A stretch of 64,000 nucleotides of DNA from Chryseobacterium culicis (GTDB taxonomy: Bacteria > Bacteroidota > Bacteroidia > Flavobacteriales > Weeksellaceae): assembly GCF_002979755.1 (NCBI RefSeq), contig NZ_PCPP01000003.1, forward strand, positions 1-64,000, written 5' to 3'. The notes beneath the pieces were generated by a model. The model was not told the origin of the DNA. It searched no databases and was given only the letters and a program-made list of their open reading frames with translations. This document shows positions 24,762-33,032 of the stretch, piece after piece. Numbering within the stretch: position 1 is the first letter of the stretch; each line of letters starts with the position of its first letter. Both the position numbers and the translations under genes were made by a program.

Positions 24762-27092
24762 ATGCAAACATCCTTTCTAAAAATCACCGCTGCCACCGCT
24801 GCACTCTGTTTCAGTACCCTGGCAATGGCCCAACAAAACTATTCTGTAAGTGGAACCGTGAAAGACAAAAAAAACGGTGAATTGCTCATCGGAGTATCTG
24901 TAAAAGTAAGCGAAGATCCCACCATCAATGTTGTTGCCAATGAATATGGCTTTTATTCCCTTTCACTGCCTGAAGGGAATTATACCCTTATTATTTCTTA
25001 CCCTGGATATAGAGATTTTGAACAGCAGATCAAAGTAGACCAGAATATAAAGCTTGATCTACCTCTTCTTCCTGCGGAGACAGAAGCAAAAGCGATTGAT
25101 GAAGTGGTAATAACCGGAATCAAAAAGGATAAAAACTTAACCTCAGCGCAAATGGGAGCAGAAACGCTGAGTATTAAAAATATAGAAAAACTTCCTGTTC
25201 TTTTTGGAGAAAAGGATGTCATGAAAACCATACAGCTTTTACCGGGTATTAAAAGTAACGGTGAAGGAAGCAGTGGTTTCAGTGTAAGAGGTGGTGCTAC
25301 CGACCAAAACCTGATATTACTGGATGAAGCTCCGGTTTATAACGCCTCTCACCTTCTTGGGTTTTTCAGTACATTCAACAGTGATGCCCTGAAAGATGCC
25401 AGCATCATTAAAGGAAACAGTCCGGCTCAATATGGAGGCCGACTTTCTTCTGTGCTGGATGTTAAAATGAAAGACGGAAACAATAAAGATTATAACATCA
25501 ACGGAGGAATTGGTCTGATCAGCAGCAGACTGAGTGTAGAAGGTCCTATTCAAAAGGAAAAATCTTCATTCATTGTTTCAGGAAGAAGAACCTATGCCGA
25601 TTTGTTCCTGAAAACCAATAAAGATTATAAAGACAACAAGTTATATTTTTATGATCTCAATCTGAAAGCCAATTATCAGATCAATGAAAACAACCGTATT
25701 TACCTTTCCGGATATTTCGGAAGAGATGTTTTGGGACTGGGAGATACTTTCAATACAGATTGGGGAAATACAACGGCAACGTTGAGATGGAACAGCATCA
25801 TCAGCAGTAAATTATTCTCCAATACCTCTTTCATCTACAGCAATTATGATTATAAAATCAGTCTAAAAAATGATGATACCGTATTTGATTTAAATTCGAA
25901 AATCCGTGACTGGAATCTTAAGCAGGACTTTACCTGGTTTGCCGGAAACAAACACTCTGTACGTTTCGGTCTGCAGTCTATTTATCATACGCTAACTCCG
26001 AGCAGTGCTTCCGGAACTACGGTGAGCAGTTTTACAAGAAATCCGAGATACTCGTGGGAAAATGCCGTGTACATCAATGATGATTATAAAGCAACAGAAA
26101 AGCTAACCATCAATTATGGGGCAAGGCTTTCCATGTTCAGTGTATTGGGAGGCGATACATTCAATACCTATGAGAATGGTGTGCTTACCGACAGCCAGTT
26201 TTTAGAGAAAGGAAAATTCGGGAAAACATATGTGAATATTGAACCGCGTATTAGTGCCAACTATCGCATCAACGAAGTCAGCAGTGTAAAAGGAGGATAT
26301 TCCCGAAACACCCAGAATCTTCATCTTTTAAGCAACAGCAACAGCGGAAATCCTACCGATCAGTGGATAGGAAGCAGCTATACGGTAAAACCGGAAATTG
26401 CAGATCAGATCAGTGTGGGCTACAGCAGGAATTTCAACAACAATAATTATGAATTGAATGCTGAAGTTTATTATAAAGATATGAAAAACCAGATCGACTT
26501 CAAAAATGGGGCTCAGATTGGTTTTGACACTGGATCCGATGTAGAAAGTGAACTGTTATTTGGAAAAGGAAGAGCCTACGGTCTGGAACTTATTGCCAAA
26601 AAGAAAAGCGGAAAACTGACAGGATGGATTTCCTATACGCTCTCTAAAACAGAAAGAAAGATTAACGGAATCAATAATAATGAGTGGTATAATGCCAGAA
26701 TGGATAAGACTCACGATCTTTCTATTGTTGCTACTTACCAGCTTAATCCAAAATGGAGTTTTTCAGGATTGTTTGTGTACAGCACAGGAAATGCGGTTAC
26801 CTTCCCTACCGGAAAATATGAGTTGAACGGACAAACGATCTTCCAGTACAGCAACAGAAATGCTGACAGAATGCCGGCCTATCACAGAATGGATCTGAGT
26901 GCAACGTATGAACCAAGTTCCAATAAACGCTTCCGTGGTTCATGGACATTCGGTATTTACAATCTTTATGGCCGTGAAAATGCTTACACTATTAATTTCG
27001 AAGACAATCCAGACCGTCCCGGAACTACGCGTGCCATGCAGACCTCTTTATTCCGCTGGGTACCCAACATCACTTATAACTTCAAATTCTAA
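24762..27092 (+). CDS. TonB-dependent receptor with carboxypeptidase-like N-domain
   Basis: A 776-residue outer-membrane protein. A signal peptide (ending STLAMAQQ) is followed by a CarboxypepD_reg-like domain (YSVSGTVKDKKNGELLIGVSVKV), a plug domain (LPVLFGEKDVMKTIQLLPGI and GSSGFSVRGGATDQNLILLD) and a C-terminal beta-barrel ending in F (WVPNITYNFKF). It probably imports an iron complex or another large nutrient using TonB energy. The DUF4249 lipoprotein gene starts 3 nt after its stop codon, and a PchR-like regulator is upstream. The substrate is unknown. Confidence 0.94.
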   Translation: MQTSFLKITAATAALCFSTLAMAQQNYSVSGTVKDKKNGELLIGVSVKVSEDPTINVVANEYGFYSLSLPEGNYTLIISYPGYRDFEQQIKVDQNIKLDLPLLPAETEAKAIDEVVITGIKKDKNLTSAQMGAETLSIKNIEKLPVLFGEKDVMKTIQLLPGIKSNGEGSSGFSVRGGATDQNLILLDEAPVYNASHLLGFFSTFNSDALKDASIIKGNSPAQYGGRLSSVLDVKMKDGNNKDYNINGGIGLISSRLSVEGPIQKEKSSFIVSGRRTYADLFLKTNKDYKDNKLYFYDLNLKANYQINENNRIYLSGYFGRDVLGLGDTFNTDWGNTTATLRWNSIISSKLFSNTSFIYSNYDYKISLKNDDTVFDLNSKIRDWNLKQDFTWFAGNKHSVRFGLQSIYHTLTPSSASGTTVSSFTRNPRYSWENAVYINDDYKATEKLTINYGARLSMFSVLGGDTFNTYENGVLTDSQFLEKGKFGKTYVNIEPRISANYRINEVSSVKGGYSRNTQNLHLLSNSNSGNPTDQWIGSSYTVKPEIADQISVGYSRNFNNNNYELNAEVYYKDMKNQIDFKNGAQIGFDTGSDVESELLFGKGRAYGLELIAKKKSGKLTGWISYTLSKTERKINGINNNEWYNARMDKTHDLSIVATYQLNPKWSFSGLFVYSTGNAVTFPTGKYELNGQTIFQYSNRNADRMPAYHRMDLSATYEPSSNKRFRGSWTFGIYNLYGRENAYTINFEDNPDRPGTTRAMQTSLFRWVPNITYNFKF

Positions 27093-27095
27093 ATC

Positions 27096-27911
27096 ATGAA
27101 AAATACATTTTATATCATAGTATCTCTTTTTGCATTAACCTCTTGTGAAAAGGAGATTGATCTGGATCTGAATGATCAAAGCGGGAATATTGTTATTGAA
27201 GGAAATATAACCAATCAATCCGGACCTTATACGGTAAAAATAACAAAATCAGTAAGTTTCTCAGAACCGAATCAATATCCGGCGGTCACGGGAGCTCAGG
27301 TCATTCTAAGTGATGATATGGGACAAACCGAAACCCTTCATTATGCAGGAAACGGTATGTATCAAACGACAACTTTCGCCGGAGAGCCTGGCAGAACCTA
27401 TACCCTGAAGGTACAGGCCGAGGGAAAACAGTATACTGCTCAAAGTACAATGCCTGAAGTAGTCTATTTCGATGGATTGAAACAGAGTTCCTTTAAATTT
27501 GGAGATAAAATCACTTATACCCTGTTACCACTCTTTACAGATCCAATGCCACTGGGAAACCGTTATCTTTTTAGTTTTACGATCAATGATCTTCCCAAAA
27601 AATACATGAATACTTTTTCAGACAATGTGAACAACGGATTGCCTAACCAACAGCCTTTGATTCTCCCTAATGACGATAATAAAGGCAGAGACCACGAAGT
27701 GGTAGTAGGTGATAAAATCCATGTGGAAATGCAGTCTATCGACACCAACATATTCACTTATTACAGTGCCTTACTTCAGATTTCCGGCGGCAATGGCGGA
27801 ACCGCTACTCCAGCCAATCCTCCAAGTAACATCAGCAATGGAGCATTGGGATACTTTTCAGCTCATACAACAGATACGGAGACTTTTGTCATCCAGCCTG
27901 TTACTCCATAA
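27096..27911 (+). CDS. DUF4249 family lipoprotein
   Basis: A 271-residue lipoprotein (signal peptide with lipobox LTSC, cysteine near residue 17) that matches the DUF4249 pattern (LDLNDQSGNIVIEGNITNQ, GPYTVKITKSVSF and YTLKVQAEGKQYTAQSTMP). Such proteins are usually encoded right after a TonB receptor with a carboxypeptidase-like domain, as here, and are thought to be a surface partner of the receptor. The molecular function is not known. Confidence 0.9.
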   Translation: MKNTFYIIVSLFALTSCEKEIDLDLNDQSGNIVIEGNITNQSGPYTVKITKSVSFSEPNQYPAVTGAQVILSDDMGQTETLHYAGNGMYQTTTFAGEPGRTYTLKVQAEGKQYTAQSTMPEVVYFDGLKQSSFKFGDKITYTLLPLFTDPMPLGNRYLFSFTINDLPKKYMNTFSDNVNNGLPNQQPLILPNDDNKGRDHEVVVGDKIHVEMQSIDTNIFTYYSALLQISGGNGGTATPANPPSNISNGALGYFSAHTTDTETFVIQPVTP

Positions 27912-27915
27912 ATGT

Positions 27916-27952
27916 AAAAAAGGATATTCCCACTACGGAATATCCTTTTTTT
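27916..27952. terminator. Strong bidirectional terminator
   Basis: A perfect stem, AAAGGATATTCC with GGAATATCCTTT, around a CACTAC loop, with an A run before and seven T after, between convergent genes. Confidence 0.93.
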
Positions 27953-27962
27953 ATTCTCCGTT

Positions 27963-28688
27963 CTATCTTAATCTCCTTTTTAAAGCGTAATACCTGTACA
28001 GGAGTTTATCATACCTGATTACACAAAACAGCAATCCTGCAGTTGCAATCAGTGTTTTTAAATAGATCATACTATAAACAAAACCACCCATCATACATCC
28101 CGAAAAAAAGCAGGCAATAATGACCAGTTTCAGGGTGATATTCTTTTTAAGCTGACGCTGTTCATTTTCCCGCTCCTTAAAAAACAGTTTTGAAAGCTCT
28201 ATTCCCAGATCGGTAAACAATCCCGTAAGATGAGTGGTTCTCACTACAGACTGGGATACTCTCGTCACCAATGAATTCTGAACGCCCATGGCAAAAAGTA
28301 AAAGTCCCGCAATAGTATAAGGAGATATTGAGATTCCGAGTGTCTTATCATCTGCTATTCCCACAAAACCCAATATCAGAATTTCGGTAATCAAAGGGAT
28401 GAGATGCGGACGGAACATTCTGCGCCCGAACGAAAATTCAACCATAAAACTTGAACAGAAAGCTCCTCCCAGAAAACATAGAATGAAGATAAAGTAAGTA
28501 AAGGCTTCGCTATAATGATCGAGAAGAATCTCTTCGGAAAAGAAGGCAAAATGCCCCGTTATATTAGTGGTAAGTACTTTAACAGATAAAACACCTACAA
28601 TATTCACGATCCCGGCAACAAATGACAGGGCTGAAGCCAGTTTGAGATTGTGAAAATAAGTTCTGTTTTTCCCTCTGTGTCTGAACAT
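27963..28688 (-). CDS. YoaK/DUF1275 family membrane protein
   Basis: A 241-residue protein with about six membrane helices. The DUF1275 signature is seen at the N-terminus (SFVAGIVNIVGVL and TTNITGHFAFFSEE) and in the middle (GVQNSLVTRVSQSVVRTTHLTGLFTDLG). The family is widespread and uncharacterised. It converges with the DUF4249 gene, and no operon partner is seen. Confidence 0.92.
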   Translation of the reverse strand: MFRHRGKNRTYFHNLKLASALSFVAGIVNIVGVLSVKVLTTNITGHFAFFSEEILLDHYSEAFTYFIFILCFLGGAFCSSFMVEFSFGRRMFRPHLIPLITEILILGFVGIADDKTLGISISPYTIAGLLLFAMGVQNSLVTRVSQSVVRTTHLTGLFTDLGIELSKLFFKERENEQRQLKKNITLKLVIIACFFSGCMMGGFVYSMIYLKTLIATAGLLFCVIRYDKLLYRYYALKRRLR

Positions 28689-29080
28689 TTTAAACTTCTG
28701 TAAGGCTGGTATCTCATGTTATCTTTTATAACTTAAAAACAGCTGGATAAGATAAATAAGTAAAAAAATAAATAAGAAATGTCAGCATACAGCTGTGAAA
28801 AACATATCCGCTTAAATATTTATCCAGTGTTCTATATAGATTTACTACATCCTTTTTACCATAAAATTCTATTTTTTTGTAATAAACAATGAGTCTGCAA
28901 ATGAAGCAAAAATAGCTTTTACAGGCCGCTTCAAAATGTTCTGTACCCTATTTCAGAATCAATTTTATTACTTTTGTAAAAGTAATCCGTTCAGGAAGAA
29001 AAGCTTGTGATATAGATCGGCTTAAAATGTGATTTAAGTTAAAAACTGAGCGTAGATTCAACATCATGTAAAGTAAAATT
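28689..29080 (+). promoter_or_regulatory. Intergenic region with palindromic promoter of the Crp/Fnr gene
   Basis: No gene is seen in these 392 nt. A perfect 20-bp palindrome around GT, ATTACTTTTGTAAAAGTAAT (28967-28986), contains TACTTTTG, an exact TAnnTTTG -7 element. A factor bound here would block the promoter of the downstream Crp/Fnr gene, so autorepression is possible. Confidence 0.6.
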
Positions 29081-29767
29081 ATGATCTCAAAATTTATTTT
29101 TAATAATCAGTATCTTTTTGATGAACTCCCTGAATATGATAAGAATCTTCTTACAGGAGCGATGAAAACCAAAAACTACCGTAAAAATGAGCCTATATTT
29201 ACAGACGGGACAAAGCCTAATGGCGTTTACTATCTTAACGAAGGGAAAATAAAGAAATACAAGGTTGATAATGACGGAAGGGAACAGATTATTTACATTT
29301 ACAGCTCCGGTGAATTTTTCGGGTATTCTGCTATTCTGAGCAATGAATCTTATGGAGATACCACCTCAACGCTGGAAAATTCTGTTATCTCATTTATTTC
29401 TAAAGACAATTTTATGGATATCCTCAGTCAGTCATCCGTTCTTTCAAGGCTGCTGCTGAAATCTTTAAGTCATGAATTCAGTGTGATGGCAAATCTTATC
29501 GCTGTTCTGTCTCATCGTACAGTACGGGAAAGAGCGGCTCTCAGTTTACTGATTCTTCACGATAAGTATACATCAAATGATGCTCCTGATGATGAAGTAT
29601 TCATTTCTCTTTCCCGTGTGGATCTTGCCAATATGGTGGGAACTGCCAGAGAAACTTTGGCCCGCATCATCAATGATTTTAAACAGGAAAAATTAATCAG
29701 ATCTGAAGGAAGGAAAATACAGATCATCGACTTTAAGCGATTGATTCATATTGCTAATTTCTATTAA
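29081..29767 (+). CDS. Crp/Fnr family transcriptional regulator
   Basis: A 228-residue protein with a cyclic-nucleotide-binding-type barrel (YYLNEGKIKKYKVDNDGREQ and IYIYSSGEFFGYSAIL), a dimer helix and a C-terminal winged helix (VDLANMVGTARETLARIINDF). The recognition helix RETLAR resembles that of CRP. No Fe-S cysteines are present. The gene starts 95 nt after a palindrome that covers its promoter. The VOC gene downstream is 108 nt away and has its own -7 element. Confidence 0.92.
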   Translation: MISKFIFNNQYLFDELPEYDKNLLTGAMKTKNYRKNEPIFTDGTKPNGVYYLNEGKIKKYKVDNDGREQIIYIYSSGEFFGYSAILSNESYGDTTSTLENSVISFISKDNFMDILSQSSVLSRLLLKSLSHEFSVMANLIAVLSHRTVRERAALSLLILHDKYTSNDAPDDEVFISLSRVDLANMVGTARETLARIINDFKQEKLIRSEGRKIQIIDFKRLIHIANFY

Positions 29768-29839
29768 TTTTATCTTCTTAAAAATGAACATTTAAAATCC
29801 TCAGTTCTCTACTGACAGCCTGTTGTCATAAGTGTCTAT

Positions 29840-29847
29840 TACCTTTG
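29840..29847 (+). promoter_or_regulatory. -7 element of the VOC gene
   Basis: TACCTTTG matches TAnnTTTG exactly, 28 nt before the start at 29876. TTG at 29823 is too close to be a standard -33. Confidence 0.5.
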
Positions 29848-29875
29848 TTTCAAATTAATTCAAACAAAATACCTT

Positions 29876-30271
29876 ATGAAACTTACCTCATTAAGACTCA
29901 TCAGTAAAGACATCAAAGCAGCAGTAGAATTTTATGAACAGGCTATTGGATTATCTGCCCGATGGTATACTGAAGATTTTGCAGAACTTTCTGCTGACTC
30001 CATTACCATTGCCATCGGAAGTACCCGAACGATGAAAATGTTTTCGGAGGGTCTGACAGATTTCGCAGGAACAAAATCAATCATTATCGAATTTCTGGTT
30101 AAAAATGTAGATGAAGAATATGAAAGAATCAAAAATATAGCTTCTGAAATTATTCAGGAGCCAACAACCATGCCTTGGGGAAACCGATCACTTCTGTTCT
30201 GTGATCCGGATGGAAATATGATAAACTTTTTTACTCCTGTAAGTGATGAGGCTGTAAAGAAGTTCAGCTAA
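29876..30271 (+). CDS. VOC superfamily (glyoxalase/bleomycin resistance) protein
   Basis: A 131-residue protein with two paired beta-alpha-beta-beta-beta modules. The first begins SLRLISKDIKAAVEFYEQAIGL and the second holds LLFCDPDGNMINFFTPV, the usual C-terminal VOC signature with the metal glutamate replaced (NMINFF instead of xxIEL). A metal-dependent lyase or dioxygenase role is thus uncertain, and a ligand-binding role is possible. It is a single gene with its own terminator. Confidence 0.88.
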   Translation: MKLTSLRLISKDIKAAVEFYEQAIGLSARWYTEDFAELSADSITIAIGSTRTMKMFSEGLTDFAGTKSIIIEFLVKNVDEEYERIKNIASEIIQEPTTMPWGNRSLLFCDPDGNMINFFTPVSDEAVKKFS

Positions 30272-30290
30272 ACCTTTCTTCAATAAAAAT

Positions 30291-30320
30291 AAAACCTCGC
30301 TGTTCATCAACGAGGTTTTT
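30291..30320. terminator. Bidirectional terminator
   Basis: AAAACCTCG (30291-30299) pairs with CGAGGTTTT (30311-30319), with an 11-nt loop, between convergent genes. Confidence 0.85.
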
Positions 30321-30342
30321 GTTCTAATTTTAAAATTCACTC

Positions 30343-31293
30343 TTATTTCCCAAGGAATTCAATGGCTTTCGCTACAAAAGTATCATGATACTGATAAAAA
30401 GAAGCATGGCCTGAGTCCGGAAATATAACCAGTTCTGCATCATCTAAATGCTGAGCCATATTTTTAGCATTCTGAACCGATACCGGAAGATCATTTTCAC
30501 CATGAACAATTAATACCGGTTTTTTGATTTTTTCAATTTCCGTAAGAGCATCAGCATTGGGTTGAGCCCAGCTCAAAACCGCCGTAAACTGTGCGTTGGA
30601 AGCAGCATCATTTAATGGAAGATCTCTGTCTGTGGTACGAAGCTGAACTCTTGCGAAAGATGCTTTACCTTCTCCTGTACTTTGAGCAGATTCTGTAAAC
30701 CCAAATTTCAGATAGGAAGCTTCGGGACTTAATCCGGCTGTTCCTGCAATAATATTAGGCAGATTCGACAATCCGATTGCTCCTTGCGGACCTGTTCCTG
30801 TTAAAATTACTTTGTTGATCAGTGACGGATTGGTCAGCACAATTCTCTGGGCAACAAATCCTCCCATAGAAAACCCCATGATATTCACTTGGGTCAAATT
30901 TAAAGCTTTGATAAAATCTACGGCATCGTCAGCCATTGCCTGAACAGTATTCGGGGTTGTTCCTTTTGAGGAAGCCACTCCTTTATTGTCAAAGATAATT
31001 ACTTTATACTTTTTTGCCAGTCCGTCTGTCACTGCAGGATCCCAGTCATCCATTGAGCCTCCTAACCCCGGCAACAGTACCAATGGAATGCCGTCTTCTT
31101 TTCCCAGCACACGATATGCAATGGCATTTCCTTTAACCGTTATGAATTGGGTCTTGGCCGTTTGGTGGTTTCTGTTTTGTACCTCCTGTGTCGTCGTGGG
31201 AGGCTCATTTTCTTCCGTGCAGGATACGGTCACTACGGTAAAAAGAGTTAAACATAATAAGCTTACGGCTGAGATTTTTCTGATTGTTTTCAT
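30343..31293 (-). CDS. Alpha/beta hydrolase, lipoprotein
   Basis: A 316-residue protein with a lipoprotein signal peptide (VVTVSC, cysteine near residue 25). The fold is a classic alpha/beta hydrolase: the oxyanion-hole motif LLPGLGGSMDDW, the nucleophile elbow GFSMGG, an acid in VHGENDLP and the catalytic histidine in FPDSGHASF. It is probably an esterase or lactonase anchored on the envelope. It has no obvious operon partner, and the substrate is unknown. Confidence 0.92.
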   Translation of the reverse strand: MKTIRKISAVSLLCLTLFTVVTVSCTEENEPPTTTQEVQNRNHQTAKTQFITVKGNAIAYRVLGKEDGIPLVLLPGLGGSMDDWDPAVTDGLAKKYKVIIFDNKGVASSKGTTPNTVQAMADDAVDFIKALNLTQVNIMGFSMGGFVAQRIVLTNPSLINKVILTGTGPQGAIGLSNLPNIIAGTAGLSPEASYLKFGFTESAQSTGEGKASFARVQLRTTDRDLPLNDAASNAQFTAVLSWAQPNADALTEIEKIKKPVLIVHGENDLPVSVQNAKNMAQHLDDAELVIFPDSGHASFYQYHDTFVAKAIEFLGK

Positions 31294-31433
31294 TGTAGTT
31301 TATTTTTGTATGATTATGGTGCAAACATAAAACACAAAAACAGGCAGGACACTCAAAAGCTTTATCAACAGGACATTTTAATGAGTTAATTAGACATTTT
31401 TGAAGGTGAAAATTAAAATTCCTAAAACTGTTT

Positions 31434-31841
31434 TTAAAACTCTTTGGATTTTTTCAATGCAATAAGGGCTTCCATTGCTTTCTCAGCATCTTCTTTCGCT
31501 ATAAAAATATGATCATGAAAATAAGCGGCAACCACATTGCAGCTGATATTTTCCTTTTTCAAGGCATTGGCAAAAGCTGCGGTGAGCCCTATGGCTTCCA
31601 GAGAGGAATGAATAGTGAGCGTGATCCATGAAGAAATATAACTATAGGGCATTTTCCATTCATCGGCTATCGTTCTTTCCAGCACAATGGTAATGGCTTC
31701 ATGTTCCCGGAAGAAAAACAGAATCTTTTCTATATCCGGTATTCCGTTTAAAGTTTCAACAGTGCAAAACACAAATTCTCCGGCATTCAATACAGGTTCC
31801 ATATTCTGAATCAAAACCGATAAGTCTTTTTCTCCTGACAT
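31434..31841 (-). CDS. ACT domain protein
   Basis: A 135-residue protein with two ACT-like modules, the layout of small stand-alone ACT proteins. The C-terminal module reads SSWITLTIHSSLEAIGLTAAFANALKKENISCNVVAAYFHDHIFI. ACT domains bind amino acids and control enzymes, but the partner cannot be read here. It is a single gene. Confidence 0.85.
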   Translation of the reverse strand: MSGEKDLSVLIQNMEPVLNAGEFVFCTVETLNGIPDIEKILFFFREHEAITIVLERTIADEWKMPYSYISSWITLTIHSSLEAIGLTAAFANALKKENISCNVVAAYFHDHIFIAKEDAEKAMEALIALKKSKEF

Positions 31842-32378
31842 CTTTTTTTTGATACAAAACTAAGGGATAGATGGCAGCATTCTGTTTATCATTTGATAAA
31901 AAAACACTCAAACATCCAATTAAAAAAGGGAGAAAAATAGATTCCTCGTTCAAAAACAAAAAAAGAGGCTGTCTGCCTCCTTTTTGTTTGTAATGTAACC
32001 TATCAACTGAACCTCACTATATGTGTTTGTGTTTTTTTTTGATCATTTGGCTTTTTTTAAGAAGTCCGTTTAAGGTTATTCATACACTTCTTTTAATTTC
32101 ATCAGTGTGTATTAATTTTCATCATTTGTGTTCTTATAACTATCCATTTATTATTTGTATAGCTATCATCATTTGTTGTTTTTTGTGTATGAAATTTTAT
32201 TCCTTCAAAAAGCATTTCTCAGTTGCTTTTTTCATTACTTAAATTTCATAGTACAAAGGAACAACATTACAACATAAAATCTTCTATAAACCCCATCGAT
32301 ACATGTCGATCGACTTATAGATATTTATCGATGAAATATTATTTTCTGACAATAAGAAGTGAATAACCCCTTAAAACA
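31842..32378. other. Intergenic region, T-rich on the plus strand
   Basis: No convincing gene is seen in these 537 nt. A hairpin GAGGC-TGTCT-GCCTC (31965-31979) lies at the left, flanked by an A run and a T run. Between 32010 and 32230 the plus strand is very pyrimidine-rich, and catTTGT/atcATTTG motifs recur about five times. A 73-codon plus-strand frame here is judged to be a by-product of that composition. Confidence 0.5.
31958..31986 (-). terminator. Terminator-like hairpin
   Basis: GAGGC (31965-31969) pairs with GCCTC (31975-31979). T-rich sequence follows on both strands, with the longer run on the minus strand, about 400 nt after the response-regulator gene. Confidence 0.55.
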
Positions 32379-33032
32379 CTATAGCTTATGATGGGTTTTG
32401 ACAAGTTCAACAAGCTCAACCATATTTTCAATCTTTAGTTTTTCAAAGATATTTTTTTTGATGGTGCTTACTGTATTTTGTTTGATATTCAGGCTGTTTG
32501 AAATTTCCAGGTTTCCATATCCTTCAGCATAAAGTTCTGCAATCTGAAGTTCTCTTTTGGTTAAACTGTTGAGTGGACTTATCAGATCCGGATTGTATAC
32601 AAGCTGTACCAATAGATCCCGTAAAAGATTAGAAAAATATTCTCCTTTCTCGATAAAGGTTGTAATGGCCTCCCTTACCTCTTCTTCTTCACTCAGTTTA
32701 CTCAGATAGCCATTCGCACCGGCTTTGATAAATTTAAGGCCATGCAGTTCCTCTTCAAGTCCTGTAAAAATCAAAATTTTAAGATCTGGATTTACACTTT
32801 TCATCTGAGGTAAAATATGAAGACTGTTTCCATCCGGGAAATGGGCATCAATGACGGCCATTTCTACTCCTTTTGACTCTATGATCTCCAATACCTGATG
32901 TAAGGATGAAGTCTGATAAATCTTAGCGTGAGGAATAATATCACTGATTACGATTTCCATTCCCTGGCGTACAATGCTGTGATCGTCTGCAAGCAGGAAA
33001 ACAATCTCTTTATTTTGAATTGGTGTTTCCAT
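32379..33032 (-). CDS. Response regulator, NarL/FixJ type
   Basis: A 217-residue protein with a receiver domain (LLADDHSIVRQGME, and the phosphorylated aspartate in MAVIDAHFPDGN near residue 62) and a LuxR-type helix-turn-helix (LTKRELQIAELYAEGYGNLEIS). Its start overlaps the end of the histidine kinase gene by 23 nt, so the two form a cognate pair. The targets are unknown; the direct repeats upstream of the kinase gene may be binding sites. Confidence 0.95.
   Translation of the reverse strand: METPIQNKEIVFLLADDHSIVRQGMEIVISDIIPHAKIYQTSSLHQVLEIIESKGVEMAVIDAHFPDGNSLHILPQMKSVNPDLKILIFTGLEEELHGLKFIKAGANGYLSKLSEEEEVREAITTFIEKGEYFSNLLRDLLVQLVYNPDLISPLNSLTKRELQIAELYAEGYGNLEISNSLNIKQNTVSTIKKNIFEKLKIENMVELVELVKTHHKL

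Noticed and set aside
32021..32242. 73-codon cysteine-rich hydrophobic frame
   Set aside because: It lies in a very T-rich stretch that produces F, L, I and C codons by composition; no start-site signal or family was seen.
32010..32260. Chain of very short minus-strand frames (8-12 codons) that might be peptides
   Set aside because: They are too short, share no motif, and arise readily in A-rich DNA.
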